This document shows positions 26,791-34,804 of a DNA stretch of 64,000 bases, one piece after another; positions within the stretch are counted from its first letter, which is position 1, and each line of letters begins with the position of its first letter. This DNA comes from CAXWPM01 sp965206125 (lineage in GTDB: Bacteria; Acidobacteriota; Terriglobia; 20CM-2-55-15): assembly GCA_965206125.1 (NCBI GenBank), contig CBDBIN010000034.1, positions 1 to 64,000 of the forward strand, read 5' to 3'. Below the pieces are notes generated by a model. The model searched no databases. It worked only from the letters and a program-made list of their open reading frames with translations, and was not told the DNA's origin. A program made the translations under genes and the position numbers.

Positions 26791-27285
26791 CTATTGGATA
26801 CGCTTGATCTGGGCGGATGCGAGCGAGCGCTCGATTGCGGGGATGTCAGATTCGGAAGGGTTCGTTACACCGACCAGGATCTTGCCGTCCGACACTTCCG
26901 GGTCGTAGAGACCTCCACCACGGCCCAGCCGGGCAGTCACGACAAGTGTACCGACAGTCGCAAGCACGGCGCCCAGCATGGTCATCTCGAATAGAGGCAC
27001 CATGACCGGATACACAGCAAGAATGGGCATACCACCAGTATTGAGGGGCCAGGCCTGCTGCGCATAATCCATCAACGCGTAGATCGCGCTGAAGCCGATC
27101 ACTGCACCGGTCACGGCAAGCCACGGCATCCACGTTTCATGATCCCTCTGGCCGAACGCGTACTGCTCGAACGGCTCGGAAGACACGATCTCGATCTGTG
27201 AGTCGGCGATGCCGGCTGCCTCGAGATCGTCTACCGCCTGCTGCACCTGGTCGGGTTTGAAGTACAGTGCGTAGATCGCTTTCAT
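26791..27285 (-). CDS. actD: ActD-like DUF3341 membrane subunit of alternative complex III
   Basis: 164 residues. A soluble N-terminal domain (MKAIYALYFKPDQVQQAVDD, a ferredoxin-like fold as in DUF3341) precedes two membrane segments (WLAVTGAVIGFSAIYALMDY and VMVPLFEMTMLGAVLATVGT). A C-terminal cytoplasmic or periplasmic strand follows (DGKILVGVTNPSESDI). ActD caps the quinol:acceptor oxidoreductase complex. Its start overlaps the end of actC by 4 bp, so the two are coupled. It is the last gene of the cluster; the usual next genes, the monoheme actE and actF, are absent. Confidence 0.88.
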   Translation of the reverse strand: MKAIYALYFKPDQVQQAVDDLEAAGIADSQIEIVSSEPFEQYAFGQRDHETWMPWLAVTGAVIGFSAIYALMDYAQQAWPLNTGGMPILAVYPVMVPLFEMTMLGAVLATVGTLVVTARLGRGGGLYDPEVSDGKILVGVTNPSESDIPAIERSLASAQIKRIQ

Positions 27286-28634
27286 GCGAGTTCACCCTCA
27301 GCTTCCGCATCAGCGAGCGGCTGATCGGTCTCGATCTTTGGCTGATCGCCCACCTTGAGCTCCCAGATCGAGATGATCGGAACGAACTTCGAGAACAGCA
27401 GGAACAGGAGCGCTATGCCGGCGAAGGTTGCAGCCATGATCGTCAATTCCGCCCAGGTCGGTGCGTAGCTCCCCCACATGTACGACAGCTGCTTGTACGA
27501 CAGCGACGGAATTATGATCAGGAAGCGTTCGAGCCACATCCCGACGACAACGCCACACGACGCGATCACAGTACCTGTGATGGTACGGAAGCGGCGAATT
27601 CCTACCAGGACGATGGGAACAACAAAGTTGACGATCACCATGGTCCAGAAGAATGGCGCATAGTCGCCGGCCTGGGTCGCCCAGAAGACCCCAGTCTCGT
27701 GAGACTCGTTGCCGTACCACACCGTCAGCCGCTCGTTGAAGACGAAATATCCCCAGAGCAGGCTCAAGGTCACCAACAGCTTGCCCATGTTCTGGAAGTG
27801 GATCGGCCTCAGGTAGTACTCCAGGTGCAGCAAACTCCGAAGGAGTGCCATCGCAATGATCAGTGCGGCAATGCCGCTGAAGATCGCGCCCGTGACGAAG
27901 TACGGGCCGAAGATCGTCGAGTGCCACATCGGGACAACGGCCATGGAAAAATCGAACGAGACCACCGTGTGGACCGAAACCGCGATCGGGAGGATGACGA
28001 TAGCCATGATGTGCATGCCCGATTCCAGCCGGTGCCAATGCTTCGGCGTTCCCCTCCAGCCGAAGCTCAGCAGACCGTAGATTCTGCTCCGGATGCCGGT
28101 CGTCTTATCCCGGACCAGTGCGAAGTCGGGGATCATGGGCAGGAGCAGAAACAGAAGGCTCGACAACAGGTAAGTGGTGATCGCAAAGAAGTCCCACACG
28201 AGCGGCGACCGGAAGTTCGGCCACAACCCGCGCTGGCTGGGGTAGGGCAGGAGCCAGTAGAACAGCCACACTCGGCCGAGGTGGATCAGCGGGAACAGGG
28301 CTCCAATCATCAGGGCGAATGCCGTGATGGCTTCGGCACATCGAGTGATTGGACGCCTCCACGTCGCGTTCACCAGCCGAAGGATTGCTGAGATCAGCGT
28401 GCCCGCGTGGCTGATTCCGATCCAGAAGACGAAGTTGACCAGGTAAAAGCCCCAGAAGACCGGGGAATTGATCCCGGCAATACCGATACCCGTATAGATC
28501 TGGTAGCCCCACGTCGCGAAGCCTGCCAGCACGATGGAGCCAAAGAAGGCGACCGCCGCGTAGAACTTCCAGGTTGTGTGGAGTAGTGGGCGGAGGAAGT
28601 CCTCCGTCATCCGCCTATCGGCTTCCGGATTCAT
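27282..28634 (-). CDS. actC: ActC-like NrfD-family quinone-binding membrane subunit
   Basis: 450 residues with about ten hydrophobic helices (for example FWGFYLVNFVFWIGISHAGT and EAITAFALMIGALFPLIHLG). The NrfD/PsrC family holds the quinol site at the membrane surface and passes electrons to an iron-sulfur partner. HAGTLISAILRL and PLIHLGRVWLFYW match conserved family regions near the quinone pocket. It overlaps the end of the actB2 gene by 20 bp and the start of actD by 4 bp, which indicates a tight operon. In ACIII the two NrfD subunits ActC and ActF pair; only this one is present here. Confidence 0.92.
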   Translation of the reverse strand: MNPEADRRMTEDFLRPLLHTTWKFYAAVAFFGSIVLAGFATWGYQIYTGIGIAGINSPVFWGFYLVNFVFWIGISHAGTLISAILRLVNATWRRPITRCAEAITAFALMIGALFPLIHLGRVWLFYWLLPYPSQRGLWPNFRSPLVWDFFAITTYLLSSLLFLLLPMIPDFALVRDKTTGIRSRIYGLLSFGWRGTPKHWHRLESGMHIMAIVILPIAVSVHTVVSFDFSMAVVPMWHSTIFGPYFVTGAIFSGIAALIIAMALLRSLLHLEYYLRPIHFQNMGKLLVTLSLLWGYFVFNERLTVWYGNESHETGVFWATQAGDYAPFFWTMVIVNFVVPIVLVGIRRFRTITGTVIASCGVVVGMWLERFLIIIPSLSYKQLSYMWGSYAPTWAELTIMAATFAGIALLFLLFSKFVPIISIWELKVGDQPKIETDQPLADAEAEGELA

Positions 28635-29358
28635 GCCAGGTTTCCCGGTTCAAGTACGTCACCGAGGGCTCGGTGCCCAGCTCATCGAGCAACTTGCTGC
28701 CCCGTGGCGAGTGGGCAAGGCGCGAAACTTCGCTTTCGGGATCGTTCAGGTTTCCGAACACGAGCGCGTTGGCCGTACAGGACTGGACACACGCAGTCTG
28801 AAGGGATCCATCCTGGATCGTCTCGTCGTTGGCCTTCGCATCGATCTTGGCTGTGTTGATGCGCTGGATGCAGAACGTGCATTTCTCCATCACGCCAACC
28901 TCACGGACGGAGACATCCGGATTCAGCTGTAGATGGAGCGGCTTCTCCCATTCCGGGTTGTAGAAGTTGAAGAACCGCACGTTATAGGGACACGCGTTGG
29001 CGCAGTAGCGGGTGCCGATGCAGCGGTTGTAGACCTGCGCGTTCAGGCCCTCTTCGGTGTGGTGGCTGGCGTAGGTCGGACAGACCGGTTCGCACGGAGC
29101 GTTGTCGCACTGCTGGCAGAAGACAGGACGAAATTTGGCTTGAACGTCTGGAAACTCTCCTTCGAAATACCGCTCGATGCGCATCCAGTGCAGCGTCCGG
29201 CCGCCCGAGGCCTGCTCCGCGCCCACGGTCGGGATGTTGTTCTCGGCGTGGCACGCCGTCACGCAGGCCTCACACCCCGTGCAGCGGTCCAGATCAACCG
29301 CCATTCCCCATCGGTATCCTTCGTTCTGTTCCGACTGCTGAGCTTGTTCTTCCTGCAT
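28615..29358 (-). CDS. Four-cluster ferredoxin subunit (ActB2/HybA-type)
   Basis: 247 residues carrying four cysteine groups: CTGCEACVTAC, CQQCDNAPCEPVC, CIGTRYCANAC, and CTFC paired with CVQSC near the end. This fits three [4Fe-4S] clusters plus one further cluster ([3Fe-4S] or [4Fe-4S]), as in the C-terminal half of ActB. It wires electrons from the NrfD subunit to the molybdopterin-type subunit and the cytochrome. No own export signal is seen, so it probably travels with the TAT-exported partner. It is encoded separately from ActB1, whereas in several characterised complexes the two are fused. Confidence 0.9.
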   Translation of the reverse strand: MQEEQAQQSEQNEGYRWGMAVDLDRCTGCEACVTACHAENNIPTVGAEQASGGRTLHWMRIERYFEGEFPDVQAKFRPVFCQQCDNAPCEPVCPTYASHHTEEGLNAQVYNRCIGTRYCANACPYNVRFFNFYNPEWEKPLHLQLNPDVSVREVGVMEKCTFCIQRINTAKIDAKANDETIQDGSLQTACVQSCTANALVFGNLNDPESEVSRLAHSPRGSKLLDELGTEPSVTYLNRETWHESGSR

Positions 29359-29419
29359 TTATTTCCCTAGTACCGAATTGCTGAGACCTCGTTCCTCGAA
29401 ACTGATTCCGTATCGGTAA

Positions 29420-31651
29420 CTACCTCGAGTGCTCCGGATGCTCTCTGAGCGCGCCGCCATACAAAATGAGACCGCCGTCACCTTCAACCTTCGCCACACG
29501 TACACGCGTGGCCGCCCATGCCAGCGCACCGGTGGTCGGCTCCTCCATCGGAGCGAGGATAGAGATCGGGTTCGCGCCCCGGCCACTCGCATACCGGGTA
29601 AACGTCTCATGTCCCTGCCCGACCGGCATGGCGATGACGTTGGGCGCAATGGCTGGTGAAACGAACACCGGCACACGCACGGTGCCGTGATCGGAGGTGA
29701 GCTCGACCAGGTCTCCCTGAACAACCCCTAATCCGCTTGCCGTTCCCGGATTGATCTCTACCCAGCTCGACCACATTGCCGATGACATAACATCGGGCAG
29801 TTCCTGGAGCCACGGCAGGTGCGCCAGCGATCCATCCAAAAATGCCTGGGATGCGAACGGGAGAAAATGGAACGGGTACTGCCTCGGATCCCCGTCAAAC
29901 GCTGCTTCTTCGAATGCCCTCGGGCCCTCGTCCAGGACGGAGGGAGAGGGCGACGCGGCAGGCATCTCGCTCCACCAGCCGCCCTGTCGCTGCGCTGTCG
30001 TCCAGCTGGCCGACGACCCATCCGGCTCCTGCAACGCCTCGAACGCGGCCCTCAGCATCTCCTCGTAGGATCCCGGAAGCGCCGGTTCCAGTGGTTGCCC
30101 CAGGCTGCGTCCGACCGTGAGCAGGACGTCGGGCATTGCCCGCGTCTGATGTAATGGTCTCATCACCGGAGGCGCGAGGCTGGCGACCGACATCGTCGAG
30201 CCGGACTCGGGCGCCGCGTCGACCCATGACTCCAGGAACGAATGGTCCGGCAGGATCAGGTCGGCGAGGTTGCTTGTTTCGTCGATGAACTGGCCGAAGC
30301 TGGCGATGTAGGGGATGGCCGACAGGGCTTCGGCGACTCGCCAAGCCGGCGGCGCGCCGAAGATCGGATTGGTGTCGTTGATCAGCAGAACCTCGGCCGG
30401 TGCACCGCCGTCCAGGATCCCGGACGCAACGTCCTTGATGGACGCTCCCTGGGCGCCGCTGACGAACCCGGCCGGCCTGGGCGTAAAGAAAACGCCTCCC
30501 GGCGCACCAATGCTTCCGATCAGCGCGTTCAACGCGTTCACGGCCAGCGCGTGGAACAGACCGTTGGTCTGCGCCAGTGGCGCGCCCCCGATCAGCGCGA
30601 CCGATGGACCGTACTCTGCGAATTCGCGTGCCAACCGCTCGATCCGGGCGGCATCCACTCCGGTAATGCGCTCAACTTCCTCAGGTGCGTAGTCGGTAAG
30701 CCCTTCCGACCATCCAGCGATCAGGTCGCCGGCGCGTCCGGCATCCCCCGGATCCCGGGAACCCGAACGCATGATGACGTGCGCAATACCCAAAGCCAAA
30801 ACGCCCTCGGTGCCCATGGATGCCGGGACCCATTCGTCCGCGTTGGCTCCGGTCTGGGACATGCGCGGCTCGACCTGAACGAACTTCGCACGCACACCCG
30901 GACGGCCACGCCGCATTTCGCCGTACGCCACGTTCTGTGCGACAGGAGAGTTCCAGGTCCCGAGAAAATCCGCGCCGAAGCCGATGACATAGCTCGAGCG
31001 CGCGAGGTCGAACGTCGGCAGCTGAGAAAATTCGAAGCTGGCTTCATTGGCCCGACGAAGCACCTGTTCTCCGAAGAACTCGAAGGTGGTCGCAGCCGGT
31101 GCGCCGAATCTGCTCAGAAACTCTCCGACCAGAACACTCCGCTGGCCGGTCAGAGGCCGCGTGAGGAACCGTAGCGCGCCCTGGTTACCCGCGCCAGCCA
31201 GACCGTCCAACTGGGCGACGAGCTCCGCCAACGCCTCCTCCCAGCTTACCGGCGTAAACTGTCCCGATCCCCGCTCGCCGGCCCGCTTGAGCGGCCCGGT
31301 GATGCGATCGGGATGATAGGTCACCTGGATGGCGGCCTGCCCGCGGACACAGAGCTTGCCCTGGCTCACGGGATGTTCGGAATTCCCTTCCAGTTTCTTG
31401 GCCACGGGCTTCTGCATGACGCCCAGTTGACCGTCCTTGACGACTTCGACGTCGCTGTCCATGACACGGACCTCGATGCCGCACCCTGCCGAGCACAATG
31501 TACAGACGCCGGGCTTCTGGATGGCGATGCCGGGCGTGATCTGTTCCTCGGGGATGAACCGGATCAGCTGGTTCTCGGGGCTGCCGCAACCGGCGAGCGT
31601 CGCGGCGGCGCCGCTGGCCGCACTGACTTTTACGAATTGGCGACGATCCAT
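29420..31651 (-). CDS. ActB1-like molybdopterin oxidoreductase family subunit, TAT-exported
   Basis: 743 residues from the ATG at 31651; an upstream in-frame ATG/GTG extension overlaps the cytochrome gene and is unlikely. The N-terminus has a twin-arginine signal (RRQFVKVSAASGAAATLAG) with a possible lipobox Cys22. Cysteines at about 50, 53, 57 and 101 (CTLCSAGC ... LCVRG) give the C-x2-C-x3-C-x43-C pattern that binds the FS0 [4Fe-4S] cluster in the DMSO-reductase family. YHPDRITGPLKRAG and PVSWEEALAELV are also typical of that family. In characterised ACIII this domain has, to my knowledge, lost its cofactors, so retention of these cysteines is notable. Whether molybdenum is bound cannot be judged by eye. 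Confidence 0.85.
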   Translation of the reverse strand: MDRRQFVKVSAASGAAATLAGCGSPENQLIRFIPEEQITPGIAIQKPGVCTLCSAGCGIEVRVMDSDVEVVKDGQLGVMQKPVAKKLEGNSEHPVSQGKLCVRGQAAIQVTYHPDRITGPLKRAGERGSGQFTPVSWEEALAELVAQLDGLAGAGNQGALRFLTRPLTGQRSVLVGEFLSRFGAPAATTFEFFGEQVLRRANEASFEFSQLPTFDLARSSYVIGFGADFLGTWNSPVAQNVAYGEMRRGRPGVRAKFVQVEPRMSQTGANADEWVPASMGTEGVLALGIAHVIMRSGSRDPGDAGRAGDLIAGWSEGLTDYAPEEVERITGVDAARIERLAREFAEYGPSVALIGGAPLAQTNGLFHALAVNALNALIGSIGAPGGVFFTPRPAGFVSGAQGASIKDVASGILDGGAPAEVLLINDTNPIFGAPPAWRVAEALSAIPYIASFGQFIDETSNLADLILPDHSFLESWVDAAPESGSTMSVASLAPPVMRPLHQTRAMPDVLLTVGRSLGQPLEPALPGSYEEMLRAAFEALQEPDGSSASWTTAQRQGGWWSEMPAASPSPSVLDEGPRAFEEAAFDGDPRQYPFHFLPFASQAFLDGSLAHLPWLQELPDVMSSAMWSSWVEINPGTASGLGVVQGDLVELTSDHGTVRVPVFVSPAIAPNVIAMPVGQGHETFTRYASGRGANPISILAPMEEPTTGALAWAATRVRVAKVEGDGGLILYGGALREHPEHSR

Positions 31652-31655
31652 ATTC

Positions 31656-32294
31656 CTAGTAGTGACAGACCAGGCAGTCGTTCGATGCCTGCCGCTGCTC
31701 ATGGCACTCGATGCAGAAGCTCATGGTGTGGTCCACCGCACGCTCGGCAACCGTCATCTGTGCCACATCACCGTGACACGTCGCGCACTCCACCTCTGCA
31801 CGGATGTGCGGCGCATGGTTGAAGCGGACATGAGCCTCTTCATACCACCCATAGACGCGCTGCCAGGGCGGCTCTTGACCTCGGTCGAAATAGGCGGTGA
31901 GCTCCTGAATCAGTGGGCTCTCGACCGCGATAATTGAATGGCAGTCCATACAGACCTGCACGCTCGGGATCTGTGCGACCGGTCCGCGGGCGACCATCTG
32001 ATGGCAGTAAGTACAAGCCAGCTCCACATCATTGATGTGCGTGTTGTGCGGGAATGGGATGGGTTGCACCGGATCGGGTCGGATCATCAGAAAATGCCGT
32101 ACGGCCTCACCGACGCTCCGGTGCGCGGGTGTGAAAACCGACGAGGTCTCCGACGGCGGGATTGGCGAGTCGGACTGCCCGCGAAGGGTCGCCGCCCCGT
32201 CGACCAGAGCCCACAATACGCCCGCGCCGGCAACGGCCGCGACCAGCATGACCATCCACCTTTGCGGCGTCTTGTTGTCTCGTTGTGCCTTCAC
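31656..32294 (-). CDS. actA: Pentaheme cytochrome c subunit (ActA-like)
   Basis: 212 residues. One N-terminal membrane segment (WMVMLVAAVAGAGVLWALV) anchors a periplasmic domain with five CxxCH heme motifs: CTYCH, CMDCH, CATCH, CIECH and CLVCH. Many free histidines can serve as sixth ligands. ActA in alternative complex III is also a pentaheme protein, and class III/NrfH-type multiheme proteins are the wider family. It heads the five-gene cluster and ends 4 bp before actB1. It likely hands electrons on to a soluble carrier or directly to a terminal oxidase, which is not in the window. Confidence 0.9.
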   Translation of the reverse strand: MKAQRDNKTPQRWMVMLVAAVAGAGVLWALVDGAATLRGQSDSPIPPSETSSVFTPAHRSVGEAVRHFLMIRPDPVQPIPFPHNTHINDVELACTYCHQMVARGPVAQIPSVQVCMDCHSIIAVESPLIQELTAYFDRGQEPPWQRVYGWYEEAHVRFNHAPHIRAEVECATCHGDVAQMTVAERAVDHTMSFCIECHEQRQASNDCLVCHY

Positions 32295-32446
32295 GTTGAG
32301 GCTTGGAAGCAGTGGAAAGCGTCGGCCCTCGAATCGGGCCCGAGTTCGCTTCGCTCTCGCCGAAGGTTAATGGGAAGGGTCTCGACGGCAAGCACTTCTT
32401 TCTTTTCCCATCAAAGACAGCGCCAATCGGCGCGTGAAACTAGCAC

Positions 32447-32485
32447 TATAATGGCCTCGCAGAGCACGTGCAAGTGCTCTTTTCC
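32447..32485 (+). promoter_or_regulatory. TATAAT box followed by a short hairpin with T-run
   Basis: TATAAT at 32447-32452 is a perfect -10 box, but no convincing -35 is seen. About 10 bp further, GAGCAC-GTGCAA-GTGCTC runs into TTTT. If the promoter is real, a transcript would meet the hairpin immediately, so it could be an attenuator for the metalloprotease-like gene at 32568 or simply a chance combination. The rest of the 273-bp divergent gap shows no gene. Confidence 0.35.
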
Positions 32486-32567
32486 CATCTACATGCGCGG
32501 AAACGGCCGGCCGGAGACCGTCGGCCCGATTTAGGGCAGCACCCTGTCTGGACGTAGAATCGGGACC

Positions 32568-33728
32568 ATGCTCCTTGTTCGCTGGTTCGGCCTGTTGCTC
32601 ACAATCTGGAGCCTCCAGGGAGGGGCTACGCCGGCCTATGTGACGAGCGGCGATGGTGTGGAGCAGCAGTTCCGCGCTTATCGCAGCCGTCTGGCCGAGT
32701 TCCGCACCTCGCTTCGGGTTCTAGTCGCCGAAGGCGCACCGGACCTCTTGGAAGAACTGGCGGATGCGCCCCCGCGAGCCGTCGTCTATGGATACCAGAT
32801 CCTGCCCTCGTTAGTGGATGCTACACCGGGTGGCAGCGGTGGTTCTGTGTCCTCGTTTACATACAGTTGGCCGACAACCGAGGGCTATGTCGATGGGGAA
32901 TCCGAAAAGCTGGCCCGGGCCACGGCAGGCTTGGAAAGGGTGCGCACCGCCCAGGCCGGTAGGCGGCGGCAGCTTCTCGTTGCCCTGGTCGATGAATACC
33001 GCACGCTGATTCATGATCAACGCACCGTCGAACAGTACATCCAGTACAACCGGTTCTGGCAACAGGCGATCGCCGAGGATCGACCCCGATTCGATCAGTT
33101 GACCACGCTCTACAATTCGATGGTTTCCGGCGATCCGGACACCGTTCGGGCAATACGCGACGTCCTGGCCGACCCGAACGTGCCCCCGTTCGTGGAGGCC
33201 GAGCTTTCAGGCGACAACGTCGTGCTCCACGTACCCCTCTACACGGACATCGAGGACGCGGACTTCCTGGAGCGGGCGGAGGCGGCGATCGAACAGATGT
33301 GGCAGGCGGCGGATTCGGCAAGGACTTACCGCGTCGAGGTCGAGCTCCGCCAGGTTGTCGCGTTGGAAGTCTACGGACAAGATGCCGCGCCCGACTACGG
33401 CGAGCACATCGACATCAAGGCGCACGCGGCACGGTTTCCGCCCGACGGCGCAGTCCTGACGACAGGGGCCGAAACGACTCATGCCTTCGTCGGCGGCCAC
33501 GTGGCCCTGGGCCCTGGTGAAGTCTCCGCTCGCACGATCGCACACGAATTCGGCCACCTGCTGGGGTTCCGCGACGGTTACATCCGCGGCTACAGGGATC
33601 TCGGGTCCGACGGTTTCGAGATCATGGAACTGACCTCCGTCTTCGACGACATCATGAGCGCGCCGCGCGAGGGCGACGTGCAGGTGGCGCACTTTGAGTT
33701 GATACTAGAAGCGCTGGGAATGAGGTAA
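32568..33728 (+). CDS. Predicted secreted zinc metalloprotease (metzincin-like)
   Basis: 386 residues. A signal peptide (MLLVRWFGLLLTIWSLQGG) precedes about 280 residues with no family I recognise (coiled region ERVRTAQAGRRRQLLVALVD). Near the C-terminus is HEFGHLLGFRDGY, which fits the extended zinc-binding motif HExxHxxGxxD of metzincins. DDIMSAP follows about 30 residues later and could be the Met-turn. The fold and cleavage specificity are inferred. It stands alone between the divergent act cluster and the cassette array; whether it belongs to either is not shown. Confidence 0.65.
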   Translation: MLLVRWFGLLLTIWSLQGGATPAYVTSGDGVEQQFRAYRSRLAEFRTSLRVLVAEGAPDLLEELADAPPRAVVYGYQILPSLVDATPGGSGGSVSSFTYSWPTTEGYVDGESEKLARATAGLERVRTAQAGRRRQLLVALVDEYRTLIHDQRTVEQYIQYNRFWQQAIAEDRPRFDQLTTLYNSMVSGDPDTVRAIRDVLADPNVPPFVEAELSGDNVVLHVPLYTDIEDADFLERAEAAIEQMWQAADSARTYRVEVELRQVVALEVYGQDAAPDYGEHIDIKAHAARFPPDGAVLTTGAETTHAFVGGHVALGPGEVSARTIAHEFGHLLGFRDGYIRGYRDLGSDGFEIMELTSVFDDIMSAPREGDVQVAHFELILEALGMR

Positions 33729-33995
33729 GCGGTTGGCGGTTGGCCTTTGGCGGTTGGCTCCGTGCAGCCATCAGTTGTCAGTCGTCAGTCATGGACTGCG
33801 CACAGTGCTTCTGTAGCGACCAGAGAATAAGAAGCTTGACCAAGCTGCGTTGCACCAAACTGTATCCCATAACCCCTCTATATCTTGATACTTGATCCGC
33901 TCGCGGTGGGTTTAAGAAGCCTGGACAGGCAGGGTTTGGAGTGCCATAGGAACTAGCTAAAACTTATTTGGGCCGACGAAGTACAAGGAGTGCTC
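33729..33995. repeat. Repeat patch and AT-richer leader before the cassette array
   Basis: 33729-33795 contains GGCGGTTGGCCTTTGGCGG and CAGTTGTCAGTCGTCAGTC, the same word family as at 10735-10905 and 36036-36120. From 33800 to 33985 the DNA is more AT-rich than its surroundings and has no gene. An AAGGAG at about 33985 serves the small gene at 33996. I looked for an integron attI or attC here and saw only a weak ATAACCC / GGGTTTA pair. Confidence 0.5.
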
Positions 33996-34160
33996 ATGGA
34001 ATACGGTGGAATCAGTGGTTTGCTGTTGCTCTTTATCCTTATCGACGTGCCACTGATCGAGCGGAAACTGCGGCGAATGATGGACGAGCAGAAGCGACAC
34101 AACCAGGCGGTCGAGACTCTGCTCTCGGAGGCACCCGACCGTTTGCATCCGGGTGCATGA
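33996..34160 (+). CDS. Small single-span membrane protein (54 residues)
   Basis: AAGGAG is spaced 5 bp before the ATG at 33996. The product starts MEYGGISGLLLLFILIDVP, a clear membrane helix with small residues, and continues with a charged helix (IERKLRRMMDEQKRHNQAV) likely to lie in the cytoplasm or form a coiled coil. I do not recognise a family. It is the first gene of the accessory stretch and reads in the same direction as the cassettes. Good start signal and sensible composition support a real gene despite its size. Confidence 0.6.
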   Translation: MEYGGISGLLLLFILIDVPLIERKLRRMMDEQKRHNQAVETLLSEAPDRLHPGA

Positions 34161-34318
34161 AGCCCCGGATACCAAAGCGGGGCCTAACGAATAACAAAAC
34201 ACCCGAACCGCGCGTCGCGGAAACCGCGCGCCTCAACTTTCCGCTCAAAGCCCAAAACGTGACGCTCGACAAGAAAAAAGCTACGAAGCTACGACTCTTT
34301 CGATCCCTGGTAAAGGCG

Positions 34319-34418
34319 GCCCAACAAGCCGCTGCAGCCGCCGACTCGGCGCGCGAGGATTGCGCGAACCTTTACAAACTGCTGCGCCGCAGGCGGCTGA
34401 GCGGCAGAGCCGTTATAC
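34319..34418 (+). other. attC-like recombination site 1 (integron cassette)
   Basis: It begins with GCCCAAC (R'' consensus RYYYAAC) at 34319-34325 and ends with GTTATAC (R' consensus GTTRRRY with one mismatch) at 34412-34418. Between them the arms pair well: the left arm reads GCCGCT-GC-AGCCGCC-GACT-CGGCGC and the reversed right arm GCCGCTC-AGCCGCC-TG-CGGCGC. The imperfect long palindrome with extra unpaired bases, about 100 bp, is the shape of an attC site. It lies directly before the higBA cassette. Confidence 0.7.
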
Positions 34419-34450
34419 CGGCGAACATTGAACAACAGTCACTCCTTCGG

Positions 34451-34471
34451 ATAGCATGGAATCCGTGCTAT
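34451..34471 (+). promoter_or_regulatory. Dyad operator before higB
   Basis: ATAGCA at 34451-34456 and TGCTAT at 34466-34471 form a perfect 6-bp inverted pair spaced by 9 bp, just upstream of the toxin start. HigA-type antitoxins commonly bind such dyads to repress their own operon. Role inferred from position and symmetry. Confidence 0.5.
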
Positions 34472-34478
34472 CGTGGTA

Positions 34479-34774
34479 ATGCGATTCATTCGTTTCGCGA
34501 CGATGGCACGGAAGATGTTTTCAATGGATCGGAAACTAGGCGGGCCCGTCAGGTCTGCCCGGCAATCGTTCGGAAGGCCGCGAGGCGGAAGCTGGAGCTA
34601 CTCGATTCGGCCAGCACGCTACGAGACCTGCGGGCACCGCCTCGCAACCAACTGGAAGCCCTGAAGAAGGATCGAGCTGGTCAGCACAGTATTCGCATGA
34701 ACGATCAGTATCGCGTCTGCTTCGTGTGGACGGAGCTTGGTCCAGCGAATGTGGAGATTATCGACTACCAATGA
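34479..34774 (+). CDS. higB: HigB/RelE-family toxin
   Basis: About 97 residues. The body matches HigB: IHSFRDDGTEDVFNG near the N-terminus, RKAARRKLELLDSASTLRDL in the middle and GQHSIRMNDQYRVCFVWTE at the C-terminus with the catalytic-region Arg and His/Tyr residues. The family cleaves mRNA on the ribosome. The start is unclear: the frame has no ATG, GTG or TTG within the cassette. ATG at 34479 is out of phase by one base, and ATT at 34484 is the first plausible in-frame codon. A one-base loss (for example GG to G after the ATG) would restore a normal start. HigA follows after 30 bp. Confidence 0.82.
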
Positions 34775-34804
34775 GCCTACGTCGCAACTGAATTAGGAGG
34801 CTTC

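Noticed and set aside
28600..28680. 20-bp overlap of the ferredoxin and NrfD genes as a frameshift or fusion
   Set aside because: Each gene has its own good start and stop, and the overlap is consistent with translational coupling in a tight operon.
33870..33920. Possible attI or attC at ATAACCC / GGGTTTA
   Set aside because: Only short complementary ends and no paired arms between them; no integrase nearby.
34177..34200. GCCTAAC after the small membrane protein as the start of another attC site
   Set aside because: The seven bases fit R'', but I found no paired right half with GTTRRRY at a suitable distance before the attC that starts at 34319.
33968..34478. Long open frame running into the HigB toxin as one 268-residue protein
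   Set aside because: It crosses the small membrane gene and an attC site, has no recognisable domain before HigB, and the toxin family starts at IHSFRDDG. The upstream part is a chance open frame.
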